Shown here piece after piece: positions 15,603-24,924 of a DNA stretch of 64,000 nucleotides (position 1 is its first letter; the number at the start of each line of letters is the position of its first letter). This stretch comes from an uncultured Oscillospiraceae bacterium (GTDB taxonomy: Bacteria; Bacillota; Clostridia; Oscillospirales; Oscillospiraceae). The position numbers and the translations under genes were made by a program. The stretch is from assembly GCA_949841355.1 (NCBI GenBank), contig CATKZP010000003.1, forward strand, positions 124,001-188,000, read 5' to 3'. Under the pieces are notes generated by a model. The model saw only the letters and a program-made list of their open reading frames with translations. It was not told the DNA's origin and ran no database searches.

Positions 15603-15631
15603 TTGACATTTCCGGTCAGGTCTAGTATAAT
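15603..15631 (+). promoter_or_regulatory. Consensus sigma-A promoter of yceD-rpmF
   Basis: TTGACA, a 17-bp spacer and TATAAT. Both hexamers match the consensus exactly, as expected for a ribosomal-protein operon. Confidence 0.88.
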
Positions 15632-15660
15632 ACCAGTCGTGCCATTATGCGAGGTGTGCC

Positions 15661-16173
15661 ATGAAACTGGATTTGAAGCCCTTAGCCCAACAACCCGGCG
15701 GGGTGCTGCCCTTTGCCCTCCAAATGGACCTGTCCGATGTGGAGTGGAGCGGGACCAAGCCCTTTGCCCAGCCTGTCCATGTGGAGGGTCAGGTGCGCAA
15801 CCGGGCGGGCGCCCTGGAGCTGAAGGCCCGGCTGGACACGGTGCTGTCCCTCATCTGCGACCGGTGCGCCAAACCCTTTCAGCGGGAAAAAGCGGTGGAG
15901 TACGAGACTCTGCTGGCCTTTGAGCTGGCCAACGGGGAGAGCGACGACATCGTAGAGCTGAGCCAGGACGGCGAGCTGGAGCTGGACGAGCTGATGCTGG
16001 AGGTATTCCTCCTTGAAATGGACACGAAAAACCTCTGTTCTCAGGATTGCAAGGGCCTTTGTCCCGGCTGCGGCGCGGATCTGAACACAGAGCAGTGCCG
16101 CTGTAAGAGGGAGATCGACCCACGCTGGGCCAAGCTGGCGCAGCTGTTGGAGCCGGAGGAGCGAGAAGAGTAG
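15661..16173 (+). CDS. YceD/DUF177-family protein
   Basis: 170 residues. Family members are nearly always encoded directly before rpmF, as here. The conserved cysteines are visible: LICDRCAKPF at about residues 63-72, and CSQDCKGLCPGCG with CRC in the last 50 residues, which look like a zinc ribbon. Plant and bacterial homologues are linked to 23S rRNA processing; the molecular role here is inferred. The start ATG 15661 is preceded by GAGGTGTGCC. Confidence 0.88.
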   Translation: MKLDLKPLAQQPGGVLPFALQMDLSDVEWSGTKPFAQPVHVEGQVRNRAGALELKARLDTVLSLICDRCAKPFQREKAVEYETLLAFELANGESDDIVELSQDGELELDELMLEVFLLEMDTKNLCSQDCKGLCPGCGADLNTEQCRCKREIDPRWAKLAQLLEPEEREE

Positions 16174-16215
16174 TCCTTATGTCCGCGGACATTGACCAAA
16201 TAAGGAGGTGTCAAA

Positions 16216-16398
16216 ATGGCCGTCCCGAAGAGTAAAGTATCCAAGCAGCGCAGGAACAAGCGCCGCAGCTCCGTGTGGAAGCTGGAAACTCCCGGTATCA
16301 ACACCTGTCCCAAGTGCGGTACCGTCACCCTGCCCCACCGTGTGTGCAAGAACTGCATGAGCTACAATGGCCGTGAGGTCGCCCCTGCCGAGAAGTAA
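16216..16398 (+). CDS. rpmF: 50S ribosomal protein L32
   Basis: 60 residues opening [17 protein letters not shown] and carrying the zinc-type CPKCG...CKNC pair, so this is the zinc-containing (C+) form. AAGGAGGTG precedes the start. It is co-transcribed with yceD. Confidence 0.97.
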   Translation: MAVPKSKVSKQRRNKRRSSVWKLETPGINTCPKCGTVTLPHRVCKNCMSYNGREVAPAEK

Positions 16399-16406
16399 AT
16401 AGACGA

Positions 16407-16436
16407 AAAAAGCTGCCGCTGACCCGGCAGCTTTTT
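16407..16436 (+). terminator. Terminator after rpmF
   Basis: AAAAAGCTGCC and GGCAGCTTTTT enclose an 8-nt loop; T-rich sequence follows. Confidence 0.88.
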
Positions 16437-16480
16437 GTCGTTTTGAACCAAAATTTTTGCTGTTTTCCCCTATCTTTTTT

Positions 16481-16509
16481 TTAACAGATTTGGTATACTA
16501 CTTTATAAT
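16481..16509 (+). promoter_or_regulatory. Sigma-A promoter of der-plsY
   Basis: TTAACA, a 17-bp spacer and a perfect TATAAT, 84 bp before the der start. Confidence 0.75.
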
Positions 16510-16592
16510 GTGTGAAGTATTGCCCGTCGTCTGTCGGCGGTTGACGCTTTTCCCTGTGGGAGAGGCACTGTCTTTAGATAGGAGGGATATCC

Positions 16593-17921
16593 ATGGCAAA
16601 GCCCCTGGTGGCCATCGTAGGCCGACCCAACGTGGGCAAATCCATGCTGTTCAATAAGCTCACCGGCAAGCGGCTGTCCATTGTGGAGGACACACCCGGC
16701 GTGACCCGGGACCGGCTGTATGCCCAGGCGGAGTGGCGGGGCCGCACCTTCGACCTGGTGGATACCGGCGGCATTGAGCCGGGCACCGATGATCAGATTC
16801 TGTCTTTTATGCGGGAGCAGGCGGAGATCGCCATTGCCACCGCCACCGCTATCATTTTCGTGTGCGACATCCGCACAGGCATGACCGCTGCCGACCAGGA
16901 TGTGGCTGGGATGCTCCAGCGCTCGCGCAAGCCGGTGGTGCTGGCGGTGAACAAGATGGACTCCACAGGCCATACTGACCCGGACATGTACGAGTTTTAT
17001 AATCTGGGGCTGGGAGATCCCTACCCGGTCTCGGCCGTCCATGGACATGGAACCGGCGACCTGCTGGACGCCTGTTTTGAATTCTTTCCGCCGGAGGACC
17101 AGGAGGAGGAAGAGGACGATGTGGTAAAGGTGGCCATCATCGGCAAGCCCAACGTGGGGAAATCCTCTCTGGTGAACCGCATCCTGGGCCAGGAGCGGGT
17201 CATCGTGTCCGATATGGCTGGCACCACCCGGGACGCGGTGGACAGCTATTTGGAGAAGGACGGGCAGAAGTACCTCATCATCGACACGGCGGGGATGCGC
17301 AAGAAGTCCAAAGTGGACGACAGAGTGGAGAAGTTTTCCGTCCTCCGGGCCACCATGGCCATTGAGCGCAGTGACGTGTGCGTCATCATGATTGACGCAC
17401 AGGAGGGGGTCACCGAGCAGGACACCAAGGTGGCCGGACTGGCCCACGAGGCGGGCAAGGCCTGCGTCATCGTGGTGAATAAGTGGGATATCATCGAAAA
17501 GGACGGCAAGACCATGCAGCGCATGGAGGAGGACGTGCGGCGGGATCTGAGCTACATGACCTACGCCCCGGTGCTGTTCATCTCCGCGCTGACGGGCCAG
17601 CGGGTGGAGCGGCTGTTTGCCCTCATCGACAATGTGGTGAATCAGGCGGCGATGCGCATCCCCACCGGAGTGCTCAACCAGGTTCTGAACGACGCTCAGG
17701 CACGGGTCCAGCCCCCCACTGACAAGGGCAAGCGGCTGAAGATCTATTACATGACCCAGATCGGGGTAAAGCCGCCCCACTTTGTCATCTTCTGCAACGA
17801 CGCCAAACTGTTCCACTTTTCCTATCAGCGCTACTTGGAAAACCAGATCCGGGCCACCTTTGGCCTGACGGGAACCCCGGTGCGCATCACCATTCGACAA
17901 AAAGGCGATAAGGAGGACTGA
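16593..17921 (+). CDS. der: GTPase Der, 50S assembly factor
   Basis: 442 residues with two tandem GTPase domains and a C-terminal KH-like domain. G1 motifs are GRPNVGKSM (about residue 9) and GKPNVGKSS (about 182); the G3 motifs are DTGG and DTAG; the G4 motifs are NKMD and NKWD. The KH-like part ends near FGLTGTPVRI, the usual Der terminus. The start follows AGGAGGG. plsY begins 3 nt after the stop. Confidence 0.97.
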   Translation: MAKPLVAIVGRPNVGKSMLFNKLTGKRLSIVEDTPGVTRDRLYAQAEWRGRTFDLVDTGGIEPGTDDQILSFMREQAEIAIATATAIIFVCDIRTGMTAADQDVAGMLQRSRKPVVLAVNKMDSTGHTDPDMYEFYNLGLGDPYPVSAVHGHGTGDLLDACFEFFPPEDQEEEEDDVVKVAIIGKPNVGKSSLVNRILGQERVIVSDMAGTTRDAVDSYLEKDGQKYLIIDTAGMRKKSKVDDRVEKFSVLRATMAIERSDVCVIMIDAQEGVTEQDTKVAGLAHEAGKACVIVVNKWDIIEKDGKTMQRMEEDVRRDLSYMTYAPVLFISALTGQRVERLFALIDNVVNQAAMRIPTGVLNQVLNDAQARVQPPTDKGKRLKIYYMTQIGVKPPHFVIFCNDAKLFHFSYQRYLENQIRATFGLTGTPVRITIRQKGDKED

Positions 17922-17923
17922 CC

Positions 17924-18712
17924 ATGAATTCTCGTATGCTGGAAGCAGCAGGCGTCAGCCCAGGCTGGCTGGCCGGCGCGGCTGTAGGCGTAGCTGTGGT
18001 GGCCTATTTCCTGGGATGTTTCAACGGCGCTGTGGTGGTCTCCCGTTACATTTTGCGGGACGACATCCGGGACCACGGCAGTGGAAACGCGGGTCTGACC
18101 AACTTTTACCGTGTGTTTGGGGGCCCGCTGACGGCGGTGGTTATTCTCAGTGACGTGGTGAAGGCTGTTATTGCGGTGTTGTTCGCGATGTTTATTGCCG
18201 GGCATATTTCGCCGGAGCTGGTTATCCTGTCCAAATATTGGGGGGGCGCGTTCTGCATTCTGGGGCATATGTTCCCCTGTACCTTCCAGTTCCGGGGGGG
18301 CAAGGGTGTGCTGTCCGGAGGGGCCATCGCCATTATGATCGGGATAGACGGCGGGGGCGTGTACCAGAGCTGGTGGATTCCCCTGGTGGTCTGGGCGGGG
18401 TTCATGATTCTGGCCGTGGCCACCAGGTATGTCTCCCTGGGGTCCTGCTGGGCGGGATTTTCTTTCCCTATCGTGTCTGGACTCGTCTACCGTGATCCTC
18501 TTATCATTTTGCTGGCTGTTATTATGGGCGGACTGCTGCTTTGGAAGCACCGCGGGAATATGGTCCGCATTGTAAAGGGTACTGAGTCCAAGTTTACCCT
18601 TCATAAGGGAAGCCAGTCCAAAACAGCGACAGGGGAGAGCGCCCCCGCGCCGGAGGCGGAAGCTCCTGCCGGAGAGACTGCTCCCGAGGAGAACAAAACG
18701 GAAAAGAAATAA
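17924..18712 (+). CDS. plsY: Acyl-phosphate glycerol-3-phosphate acyltransferase PlsY
   Basis: Integral membrane enzyme that makes lysophosphatidate from acyl-phosphate and glycerol-3-phosphate. It shows the three PlsY motifs: SGNAGLTNFYR (about residue 47), FQFRGGKGV (about 122) and the later GFSFP region. There are about six membrane segments. It has a hydrophilic Ala/Pro/Glu-rich tail of about 45 residues beyond the usual end, which is unusual. It is downstream of der with a 2-nt gap and probably shares its promoter. Confidence 0.94.
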   Translation: MNSRMLEAAGVSPGWLAGAAVGVAVVAYFLGCFNGAVVVSRYILRDDIRDHGSGNAGLTNFYRVFGGPLTAVVILSDVVKAVIAVLFAMFIAGHISPELVILSKYWGGAFCILGHMFPCTFQFRGGKGVLSGGAIAIMIGIDGGGVYQSWWIPLVVWAGFMILAVATRYVSLGSCWAGFSFPIVSGLVYRDPLIILLAVIMGGLLLWKHRGNMVRIVKGTESKFTLHKGSQSKTATGESAPAPEAEAPAGETAPEENKTEKK

Positions 18713-18747
18713 AAACTGGACCCTGTGCTTACAGCACAGGGTCCAGT
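18711..18747 (-). terminator. Shared plsY/rpmB terminator
   Basis: A perfect 14-bp stem (ACTGGACCCTGTGC and complement, 5-nt loop). The T-run lies on the minus-strand side, so it mainly terminates rpmB and may also stop plsY. Confidence 0.8.
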
Positions 18748-18805
18748 CGTTTGCGGAAAGCCTCGCGGCTTTAAAAGGGCACCACTCGCCGGAAAACAAA
18801 ACTGA

Positions 18806-18994
18806 TTACACAGCGCGGGTGACCTTGCCGGAGCGGAGGCAGCGGGTGCACACATAGACGTGCTTGGGCGCGCCGTCCACCACAGCCTTGACGCGCTTGA
18901 CGTTGGGCTTCCAGGGACGGTTGGAGCGGCGGTGGGAGTGGGACACCTGGATGCCAAAGTTCACGCCTTTGCCGCAGAACTCGCATTTGGCCAT
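18806..18994 (-). CDS. rpmB: 50S ribosomal protein L28
   Basis: 62 residues from ATG 18994 behind AAGGAGGTT. AKCEFCGKGVNFGIQVSHSHRR and CTRCLRSGKV identify L28; the CxxC pairs are the zinc-binding form. It is a monocistronic gene convergent with plsY. Confidence 0.97.
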   Translation of the reverse strand: MAKCEFCGKGVNFGIQVSHSHRRSNRPWKPNVKRVKAVVDGAPKHVYVCTRCLRSGKVTRAV

Positions 18995-19161
18995 ATTGAC
19001 TAACCTCCTTGCTGGTTGGAATTCGTTCAAACGATAACTACATTATGCTACCATAGAGAGGGGAAAAAATCAAGTGTGAATTTGATGGATTTGCTATTTT
19101 TTTCGGGGAAGGAATGTGGTAAGATAAAAAAGAACATATTGTGAAGGGGAGCGTGACCAAA

Positions 19162-20115
19162 TTGGCAAGTAAGACTGGCATCAAGCTGGGCACAATCATC
19201 GACAACTTTCACCTGGACGTGCTGTATGGTCCGGAGGGGTACCGGGAAAAATTGGTTACAATTGATGATGTGAACCGGCCCGGTCTCCAGCTCAGCGGTT
19301 TTTTCGACTACTTTGACCGGGAGCGGATGCAGCTGCTGGGCCTGGTGGAAATCTCCTATCTGGAGGGAATCCCAGCCACCATGCGGGCGGCGGTGTTTGA
19401 TACCCTGTTTTCTTACCACACCCCGGCGGTGATTTTCGCCCGTGGGCTGAAGCCCTATCCGGAGTGCATGGAGATGGCGAAAAAGCATGGGCAGGCCATC
19501 CTCAGCACCCAGGAGAATACCTCCAGCATTATGAGCACCATGATCGCTTACTTGCGCACGGCGCTGTCCCCCACCATCACCCGCCACGGCGTGCTGGTGG
19601 AGGTATACGGCGAAGGAGTGATGCTGGCAGGGGAGTCAGGCATCGGAAAGAGTGAAACCGCCATTGAGCTGGTCAAGCGGGGACACCGGCTCATCGCTGA
19701 CGATGCCATCGAGATTCGCCGCTCTCCCAGCGGAGGGCTGGTGGGTACTGCGCCAGAGCTCATCCGCTACTATATTGAGCTGCGGGGCATCGGCGTGGTA
19801 GATGTGCGGCGGCTGTTCGGCATGTCCGCCGTCAAATTCGACAGCACAATCGACATGATGATCGAGATGGAGAACTGGCAGGATGGCAAGCTGTACGACC
19901 GGCTGGGGGCGGATGAACACTTCACCACGCTGCTGGATGTGCGCATTCCCTCCATCACCATTCCGGTTCGTCCCGGGCGGAACCTGGCCGTGGTCATTGA
20001 GGTGGCCGCCATGAATAACCGGAATAAGAAGATGGGGTGCAATGACGCCCTGGAGCTGGCAATGCAGGTGGACAACCATATTGACCAGAAATATTTGGAG
20101 CTTAATCCCCAGTGA
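19162..20115 (+). CDS. hprK: HPr kinase/phosphorylase
   Basis: Bifunctional enzyme that phosphorylates HPr at Ser46 and reverses this, linking carbon status to catabolite repression. It carries Walker A GESGIGKSE (about residue 155), the HprK signature ELRGIGVVDVRRLFG, and a C-terminal helix. Start codons at GTG 19141 and 19153 are also in frame, but only TTG 19162 lies a proper distance (about 10 nt) from AAGGGGAG; it gives 317 aa, near the family norm of 310. Confidence 0.93.
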   Translation: MASKTGIKLGTIIDNFHLDVLYGPEGYREKLVTIDDVNRPGLQLSGFFDYFDRERMQLLGLVEISYLEGIPATMRAAVFDTLFSYHTPAVIFARGLKPYPECMEMAKKHGQAILSTQENTSSIMSTMIAYLRTALSPTITRHGVLVEVYGEGVMLAGESGIGKSETAIELVKRGHRLIADDAIEIRRSPSGGLVGTAPELIRYYIELRGIGVVDVRRLFGMSAVKFDSTIDMMIEMENWQDGKLYDRLGADEHFTTLLDVRIPSITIPVRPGRNLAVVIEVAAMNNRNKKMGCNDALELAMQVDNHIDQKYLELNPQ

Positions 20116-20281
20116 GCCGTGAGGCGGTTCTTTTATAAAAAATTATATCAAGCAGGCGGAAGGAAGACAAGTAAAGACGCATTTAAATTTGAGGCCAGAA
20201 CTCCAAACAAAAAATACCTGCTTTGAATGGACGCAACCGGCACATAATGAGTTGCGGGGACTAGAAGAAAAAGCAGGAGGC

Positions 20282-20695
20282 ATGAACATGAAGGTGAAAT
20301 ATCTCGCTCTGGCTGCGGTGCTGGCCCTGGCTCTCACGGGCTGCTCCGCAAACCGGGAGGATAACAGCGCCGATCCGGTGCAGCCCACGAACAGCGTAGG
20401 CGCCGACAGGGACGGTTATGTCACCCCGGGTATGGACGGCGATGCCTACAACAGCGATGGGATGATCGACAACGGCCCCAGCGCGGGTATGGACGGCAGC
20501 CTTGGAACCGGCAGTGATGCCGCACAAGGCGGTGGGGCCGGCGGCGTGGGCCGGAGCCGCTCCCACACGGGGAACGTGGTAGACGACATTGGAGACGCCG
20601 CAGGCGACTTAGCCCGGGGCGCGGGCAATGTGGTCCGGGATGCCGGAGACGCCATCGGAGACGCGGCCAACGACATTGGCCGGGCCATGCACTGA
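20282..20695 (+). CDS. Putative lipoprotein, low complexity
   Basis: 137 residues. A signal peptide ends in the lipobox LALTGC (Cys near residue 20), so it is predicted to be lipid anchored outside the membrane. The mature part is Gly/Asp/Ala-rich and ends in repeats of the type GDAAGDLARGAGN and GDAIGDAANDIG. AGCAGGAGG precedes ATG 20282. I recognise no family. Confidence 0.72.
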   Translation: MNMKVKYLALAAVLALALTGCSANREDNSADPVQPTNSVGADRDGYVTPGMDGDAYNSDGMIDNGPSAGMDGSLGTGSDAAQGGGAGGVGRSRSHTGNVVDDIGDAAGDLARGAGNVVRDAGDAIGDAANDIGRAMH

Positions 20696-20703
20696 TTGAC
20701 GAA

Positions 20704-20743
20704 GCAGGGCGGCTGGGAATACCCGGCCGCCCTGCGTATTTTT
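20704..20743 (+). terminator. Terminator after the lipoprotein gene
   Basis: GCAGGGCGGC pairs with GCCGCCCTGC and is followed by a T-rich run. Confidence 0.85.
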
Positions 20744-20760
20744 AAAGGCTCTACAGTGAA

Positions 20761-21891
20761 TTACAGCTCTAAGCCGATGTACTTTTCCAGGATGTCCGAG
20801 CCAACCTTGGCCGTAAAGCCATGGGCGGAGAAAAAGGACCGGGCCACTTGACTGCCCGGCGGGCAGCAGACCCGCAGATGCGGCCGTCCCATGGCGCGGC
20901 CGCCACAGACCGCCTGGCCCAGTAGCTGCACTGACAGCCCCTTCTTCCGAAATTCGGGGAACATGTAGAGGAATGAGATCCAGCCGACGCCCTGACCGGC
21001 ATCCCGCTGCCAGTCCATCTGGAGGATGCCCACAGGCGTATCACCCAGCAGGGCTAAAAGGACGCTGTCCGGGTCCTGGCTGGCGGCCTGGGCGGCCTGT
21101 GACGCGAGAGCGGGGCCGTCAAAGCCGGACAGAGAGCCCAGATCAGCCTGCCACCCGTCCTCCCGGGCGGAGAGGTAACGCGCCTCCTCCTGGGGCAGGG
21201 GGAGGGGGGCGTAGCGCAGGCCGTTGGCCTCCACGCCCGACAGGGCGTAATCCCGCCCTGGAGCCTGGGCGGGAACGGCGAGGGAGCCCAGATGGCTGTT
21301 GTCGTTGTAATAGACCACTTTGACCTGGCCGTCCTCCACCTCCAGCTTGGCGACGGCGGTGTTGTCCGGCAGGGGGATCTGTCCAATATCCTCCACCCCC
21401 ATGCCCAGCCAGGCGGACAGGCCTGTTTTGATGGCGCAGCCGTGGGACACCGCGGCCACCGTTTGGTTGGGGTGGGCGGCGGCGATGCGCTGCACCGCGC
21501 GCTGGATGCGGGCACGAACCTGGGCAAAGCGCTCGCTGCCCTCAATGTGCCAATCGGGGTCGCAGCGAAGGAAGGCCGCCAGGCTGTCCCGGTGGTCGTG
21601 GAGCAGCTGGCCCCAGGGGACGTCCTCCCAAACGCCCGCGCCGATCTCCCGCAGGTCCGGGTCCACCCGCAGGGTGAGGTTTCGGGGACGGTAGATGGCC
21701 CCGGCGGTGGACATGGCGCGGTATAGATCGCTGGAATAGACCGCGTCGATGTGGACGCCGTCAAACCGGCGCTCCAGCAGCTGAAGCTGTGCCCGGCCTC
21801 TGTGGGTGAGCAGACCGTTGTGCCAGCTGTGACAGCGGCGGTAGTAATTTCCTTCCGCATGACCGTGACGGATCAGGTATATGGTGGTCAT
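20761..21891 (-). CDS. Histidine phosphatase / GNAT acetyltransferase fusion
   Basis: 376 residues with two domains. Residues 1-205 are a histidine-phosphatase domain: IRHGHAEGN holds the phospho-accepting His, GAGVWEDVPWG follows, and AAVSHGCAIK holds the second active-site His. Residues about 215-376 are a GNAT domain (GWISFLYMFPEFRKKGLSVQLLGQ is the CoA-binding region in two parts, then ARSFFSAHGF). The join is continuous in one frame with AAGGAG before ATG 21891. The substrates are unknown; the fusion suggests sequential action on one small molecule. Confidence 0.85.
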   Translation of the reverse strand: MTTIYLIRHGHAEGNYYRRCHSWHNGLLTHRGRAQLQLLERRFDGVHIDAVYSSDLYRAMSTAGAIYRPRNLTLRVDPDLREIGAGVWEDVPWGQLLHDHRDSLAAFLRCDPDWHIEGSERFAQVRARIQRAVQRIAAAHPNQTVAAVSHGCAIKTGLSAWLGMGVEDIGQIPLPDNTAVAKLEVEDGQVKVVYYNDNSHLGSLAVPAQAPGRDYALSGVEANGLRYAPLPLPQEEARYLSAREDGWQADLGSLSGFDGPALASQAAQAASQDPDSVLLALLGDTPVGILQMDWQRDAGQGVGWISFLYMFPEFRKKGLSVQLLGQAVCGGRAMGRPHLRVCCPPGSQVARSFFSAHGFTAKVGSDILEKYIGLEL

Positions 21892-21973
21892 CTGGTACTC
21901 CTTCTTTCTCTTTGGCGCGCGCCTTGGGCCGCCGTTTGATATTGGACAGGCGAAAAACCTTTTTGAAAGGAAA

Positions 21974-22000
21974 GGGCCCCCGGGTGGTACCTGGGAGCCC
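21974..22000 (-). terminator. Probable rnpB terminator
   Basis: On the minus strand GGGCTCCCAGGT folds with ACCCGGGGGCCC (10 of 12 pairs) and is followed by TTTCCTTTC. Confidence 0.5.
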
Positions 22001-22007
22001 CATTTGG

Positions 22008-22365
22008 TGCAAGCAAGCCTGTAAGCCGGGTTCTGTCATTTAAGACAGCCATCTATCTAGGCGCATCATTGCCGGTGCGCTCCAGCCGCCTCCTGAACAC
22101 GGCCGGGCCGGCCTTGTGTGTTCCCACGGCGTTGCTCCGGATAGAGTTTACAGCAATGGGCGCTTGACACGCCATTGGGTGAGCTCTTACCTCGCCTTTC
22201 CACCCTTTCTGGCAGGCTTGCGCCGGCCAGTGGTTTATTTCTGTTGCACTTTTCCTAGGGTCGCCCCCGGCGGGTGTTACCCGTTATCCTTGCCCTGTGG
22301 AGCCCGGACTTTCCTCACGGAACGGCCTTTAGGCCTGCCCGCGCGGCTGTCCAGCTTGCTTGCGA
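22008..22365 (-). ncRNA. rnpB: RNase P RNA
   Basis: Catalytic RNA that matures tRNA 5' ends. On the minus strand the P4 region AGGAAAGTCCGGGCTCC stands near the 5' end and the conserved CAGAACCCGGCTTACA near the 3' end. The P1 helix is visible as GCAAGCAAGC (5', near 22363) against GCTTGCTTGC (3', near 22010). The length of about 355 nt fits. The ends are given to within a few bases. Confidence 0.93.
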
Positions 22366-22392
22366 TTCTGATTTTACTTCATTTTTAGGTGA

Positions 22393-22421
22393 TTGTCAAA
22401 TGGATTAGGATGGGGTATAAT
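22393..22421 (+). promoter_or_regulatory. Sigma-A promoter of murD and the peptidase genes
   Basis: TTGTCA, a 17-bp spacer and a perfect TATAAT. Confidence 0.78.
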
Positions 22422-22498
22422 AGCAATCGTATAAAATTTTGGATTGGCCTGATGATGTCCCGGCGATTGAGGACCACGATTTGGAGGTGCGGTTGTCA

Positions 22499-23878
22499 AT
22501 GAATTCGGCGCTGATGGAATATTTCAATTCGCTGAAAGGAAAACGGGTGGCGGTGATTGGCCTGGGTGTGTCCAACAGGCCTCTTGTGGAAGGCCTGCTG
22601 GACGCGGGTGTGCCGGTCACAGTGTGCGACAAACGGCGGAGGGAGGAGTTCAATGGCATCGTTGAGACGCTGGAGCGCCGGGGCATGACTGCGGCGCTGG
22701 GCCCCGATTACCTGGAGCACCTGAACGGGGCGGACATAATCTTCCGCACGCCGGGGCTCCGGCCCGATGTGCCTCAGATTGCGCAGGCGGTGGCGGCGGG
22801 AGCGGAGCTCACCTCGGAGATGGAGGCGTTTCTAAATCTGTGTCCCTGCCGGATCATCGCGGTGACCGGCTCCGACGGCAAGACCACCACTACCACCATC
22901 ATCGCAGGGCTGTTGAAGGCGGCGGGCTACCGCACCTTTGTTGGGGGGAATATTGGGCGCCCGCTTTTGTGCCAGTTAGACAGCATCCGCCCGGACGATA
23001 TGGTGGTGCTGGAGCTGTCCTCCTTCCAGCTGATGACGGTCCGGCAGAGTCCCGGCATTGCCGTGGTGACCAACCTGGCCCCCAACCATCTGGACGTACA
23101 CAAGGACATGGCGGAGTATGTGGCGGCGAAGCGAAACATTTTCGCTTATCAGGATGGCTGTGACCGGCTGGTGCTCAATGCAGACAATGAGATCACCGCC
23201 GGTTTTGCCCAGGAGGCCCGCGGCGCGGTCACTCTGTTCAGCCGGAGACGGACGGTGGAGGGCGGCGTCTACCTCAGGGAAAAGACGGTGATATGCGGCG
23301 GGCGGCCGGTCTTGACCACGGATGATATTCTTCTGCCCGGCCTGCACAACCTGGAGAACTATATGGCGGCTGTTGCGGCGGTGGACGGGCTGGTGCCCGA
23401 CGAGGCGATCCGGGACTTTGCCCGCACCTTTGGCGGGGTGGAGCACCGCATTGAGCTGGTGCGGGAGCTGGACGGCGTGCGGTATTATAACGACTCCATT
23501 GCCTCCAGCCCCAGCCGCACCATTGCGGGGCTGCGCAGCTTTGCGCAAAAAGTCATCCTTATCGCCGGCGGGTATGACAAACACATCCCCTATGACGTGC
23601 TGGGACCTGAAATTGCAAAGAGTGTAAAGGTTCTTCTCCTGACAGGGGATACCGCGGAGAAAATCAAAGCTGCCACGCTGGCCGCCCCGGGTTATGAAAC
23701 GGGCAGGCCGGATATTTACGACTGCGCCGATTTGGAGGCGGCGGTGGCACAGTCCCGGGCGCTGGCAGTCCCGGGGGATGTGGTTATCCTGTCCCCGGCC
23801 AGCGCGTCCTTTGACTGCTTCAAAAATTTTGAGGAGCGGGGAAAAGCGTTTAAAAATTATGTGAATGTACTGAAGTGA
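22499..23878 (+). CDS. murD: UDP-N-acetylmuramoyl-L-alanine-D-glutamate ligase
   Basis: Cytoplasmic Mur ligase adding D-Glu in peptidoglycan precursor synthesis. The N-terminal domain (VIGLGVSNRPLVEGLLDAG) is followed by the ATP loop AVTGSDGKTTTTT (about residue 118), LSSFQL, and NLAPNHLDVH. The start at ATG 22499 follows GGAGGTGC (TTG 22493 is also possible) and gives 459 aa, the usual length. It stands outside a mur/fts cluster and heads an operon with three M42 peptidases, the first overlapping its stop. Confidence 0.93.
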   Translation: MNSALMEYFNSLKGKRVAVIGLGVSNRPLVEGLLDAGVPVTVCDKRRREEFNGIVETLERRGMTAALGPDYLEHLNGADIIFRTPGLRPDVPQIAQAVAAGAELTSEMEAFLNLCPCRIIAVTGSDGKTTTTTIIAGLLKAAGYRTFVGGNIGRPLLCQLDSIRPDDMVVLELSSFQLMTVRQSPGIAVVTNLAPNHLDVHKDMAEYVAAKRNIFAYQDGCDRLVLNADNEITAGFAQEARGAVTLFSRRRTVEGGVYLREKTVICGGRPVLTTDDILLPGLHNLENYMAAVAAVDGLVPDEAIRDFARTFGGVEHRIELVRELDGVRYYNDSIASSPSRTIAGLRSFAQKVILIAGGYDKHIPYDVLGPEIAKSVKVLLLTGDTAEKIKAATLAAPGYETGRPDIYDCADLEAAVAQSRALAVPGDVVILSPASASFDCFKNFEERGKAFKNYVNVLK

Positions 23879-23892
23879 GTGAGGTGGTTCTG

Positions 23893-24924
23893 TTGGAAAT
23901 GGAACAGATGTTGAGGGATTTATGCGCAGTGGGCGCGCCCTCCGGCTATGAGCGCCCGGCGGTGCTTGCGGCCAAAGAGCTGCTGGAGCCGCTGGTAGAC
24001 GAGGTTTGGATTGACCGGCTGGGAAGTCTGGTGGGTGTGCGCCGCTGCGGAAAGCCGGGGGCGAAAAAACTGCTGCTGGACGCCCACTTGGACGAGGTAG
24101 GTCTGGTGGTCACCGGGATGAAAAACGGTTTCCTGCGCTTCAAGGCAAGTGGTGTGGACGTTCGGATGCTGCCTGACCGGGAAGTAAGCATTCTCACGGA
24201 CCCGCCCATGTTGGGAGTGGTGGCCTGCCTGCCGCCCCACGTGCTGTCGGCGGAGGATCGGGAAAAGGCGGCTGAGATCAAGGATCTGTACGTGGACACC
24301 GGCCTGAGTCAGGAGGAGGCGAAGCGGAAGATCCCCGTGGGTACGTCCATGGTATACCGCACCGATTTCACCGCTCTGGGAGAGGGGCAGCTGTGCTCTA
24401 AAGCCATGGACGACAGGGCCTGCTTTGCTGCGGTGCTGCGGGCGGTTGAGCTGCTCCAGGGCAGAGAGCTGGACGTAGACCTATACATCCTGGGCAGCGT
24501 GTGCGAGGAGACCGGCGGCGCGGGGGCTCAGGCGGCGGTGCAGGGGATTGCGCCGGATTGCTGCGTGGCGGTGGACGTCACCCATGGCCGAACGCCGGAT
24601 GCGTCCAAGGATGAGACCTTTGTGATGGGCGGCGGTCCGGTGGTGGGCATCGGTCCCAATATGGCTCGGTGGATGGTCCGGCGGCTGCTGGATCAGGCGG
24701 AGAAAATGGGCCTCGCCGTCCAGAAAGAGGTCATGGAGGGCAGCAGCGGGACCAACGGCTGGGAAATGCAGATTGCCAACGAGGGAATCGCTACCGCCGT
24801 CCTGTCTGTGCCGCTGAAGTATATGCACACCCCGGTGGAGGTAGTGGAGCCGGAGGATTTGGAGAGCTGCGCCCGGCTGCTGGCCGCTTTCGTGGAAAAC
24901 CTGGGAGAGGAGGGAGCGCAATGA
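23893..24924 (+). CDS. M42-family metallopeptidase 1
   Basis: 343 residues of the M42 glutamyl/aminopeptidase family (dodecameric, two-metal enzymes that trim peptides). The metal ligands appear as DAHLDEVG, KAMDDR, EETGG, DVTHG and MHTPVE. The catalytic segment reads EETGGAGA rather than the common EEVGxRGA, so specificity may differ from its two neighbours. TTG 23893 lies 5 nt after GAGGTGG; GTG 23875, overlapping the murD stop, is the alternative. Confidence 0.88.
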   Translation: MEMEQMLRDLCAVGAPSGYERPAVLAAKELLEPLVDEVWIDRLGSLVGVRRCGKPGAKKLLLDAHLDEVGLVVTGMKNGFLRFKASGVDVRMLPDREVSILTDPPMLGVVACLPPHVLSAEDREKAAEIKDLYVDTGLSQEEAKRKIPVGTSMVYRTDFTALGEGQLCSKAMDDRACFAAVLRAVELLQGRELDVDLYILGSVCEETGGAGAQAAVQGIAPDCCVAVDVTHGRTPDASKDETFVMGGGPVVGIGPNMARWMVRRLLDQAEKMGLAVQKEVMEGSSGTNGWEMQIANEGIATAVLSVPLKYMHTPVEVVEPEDLESCARLLAAFVENLGEEGAQ

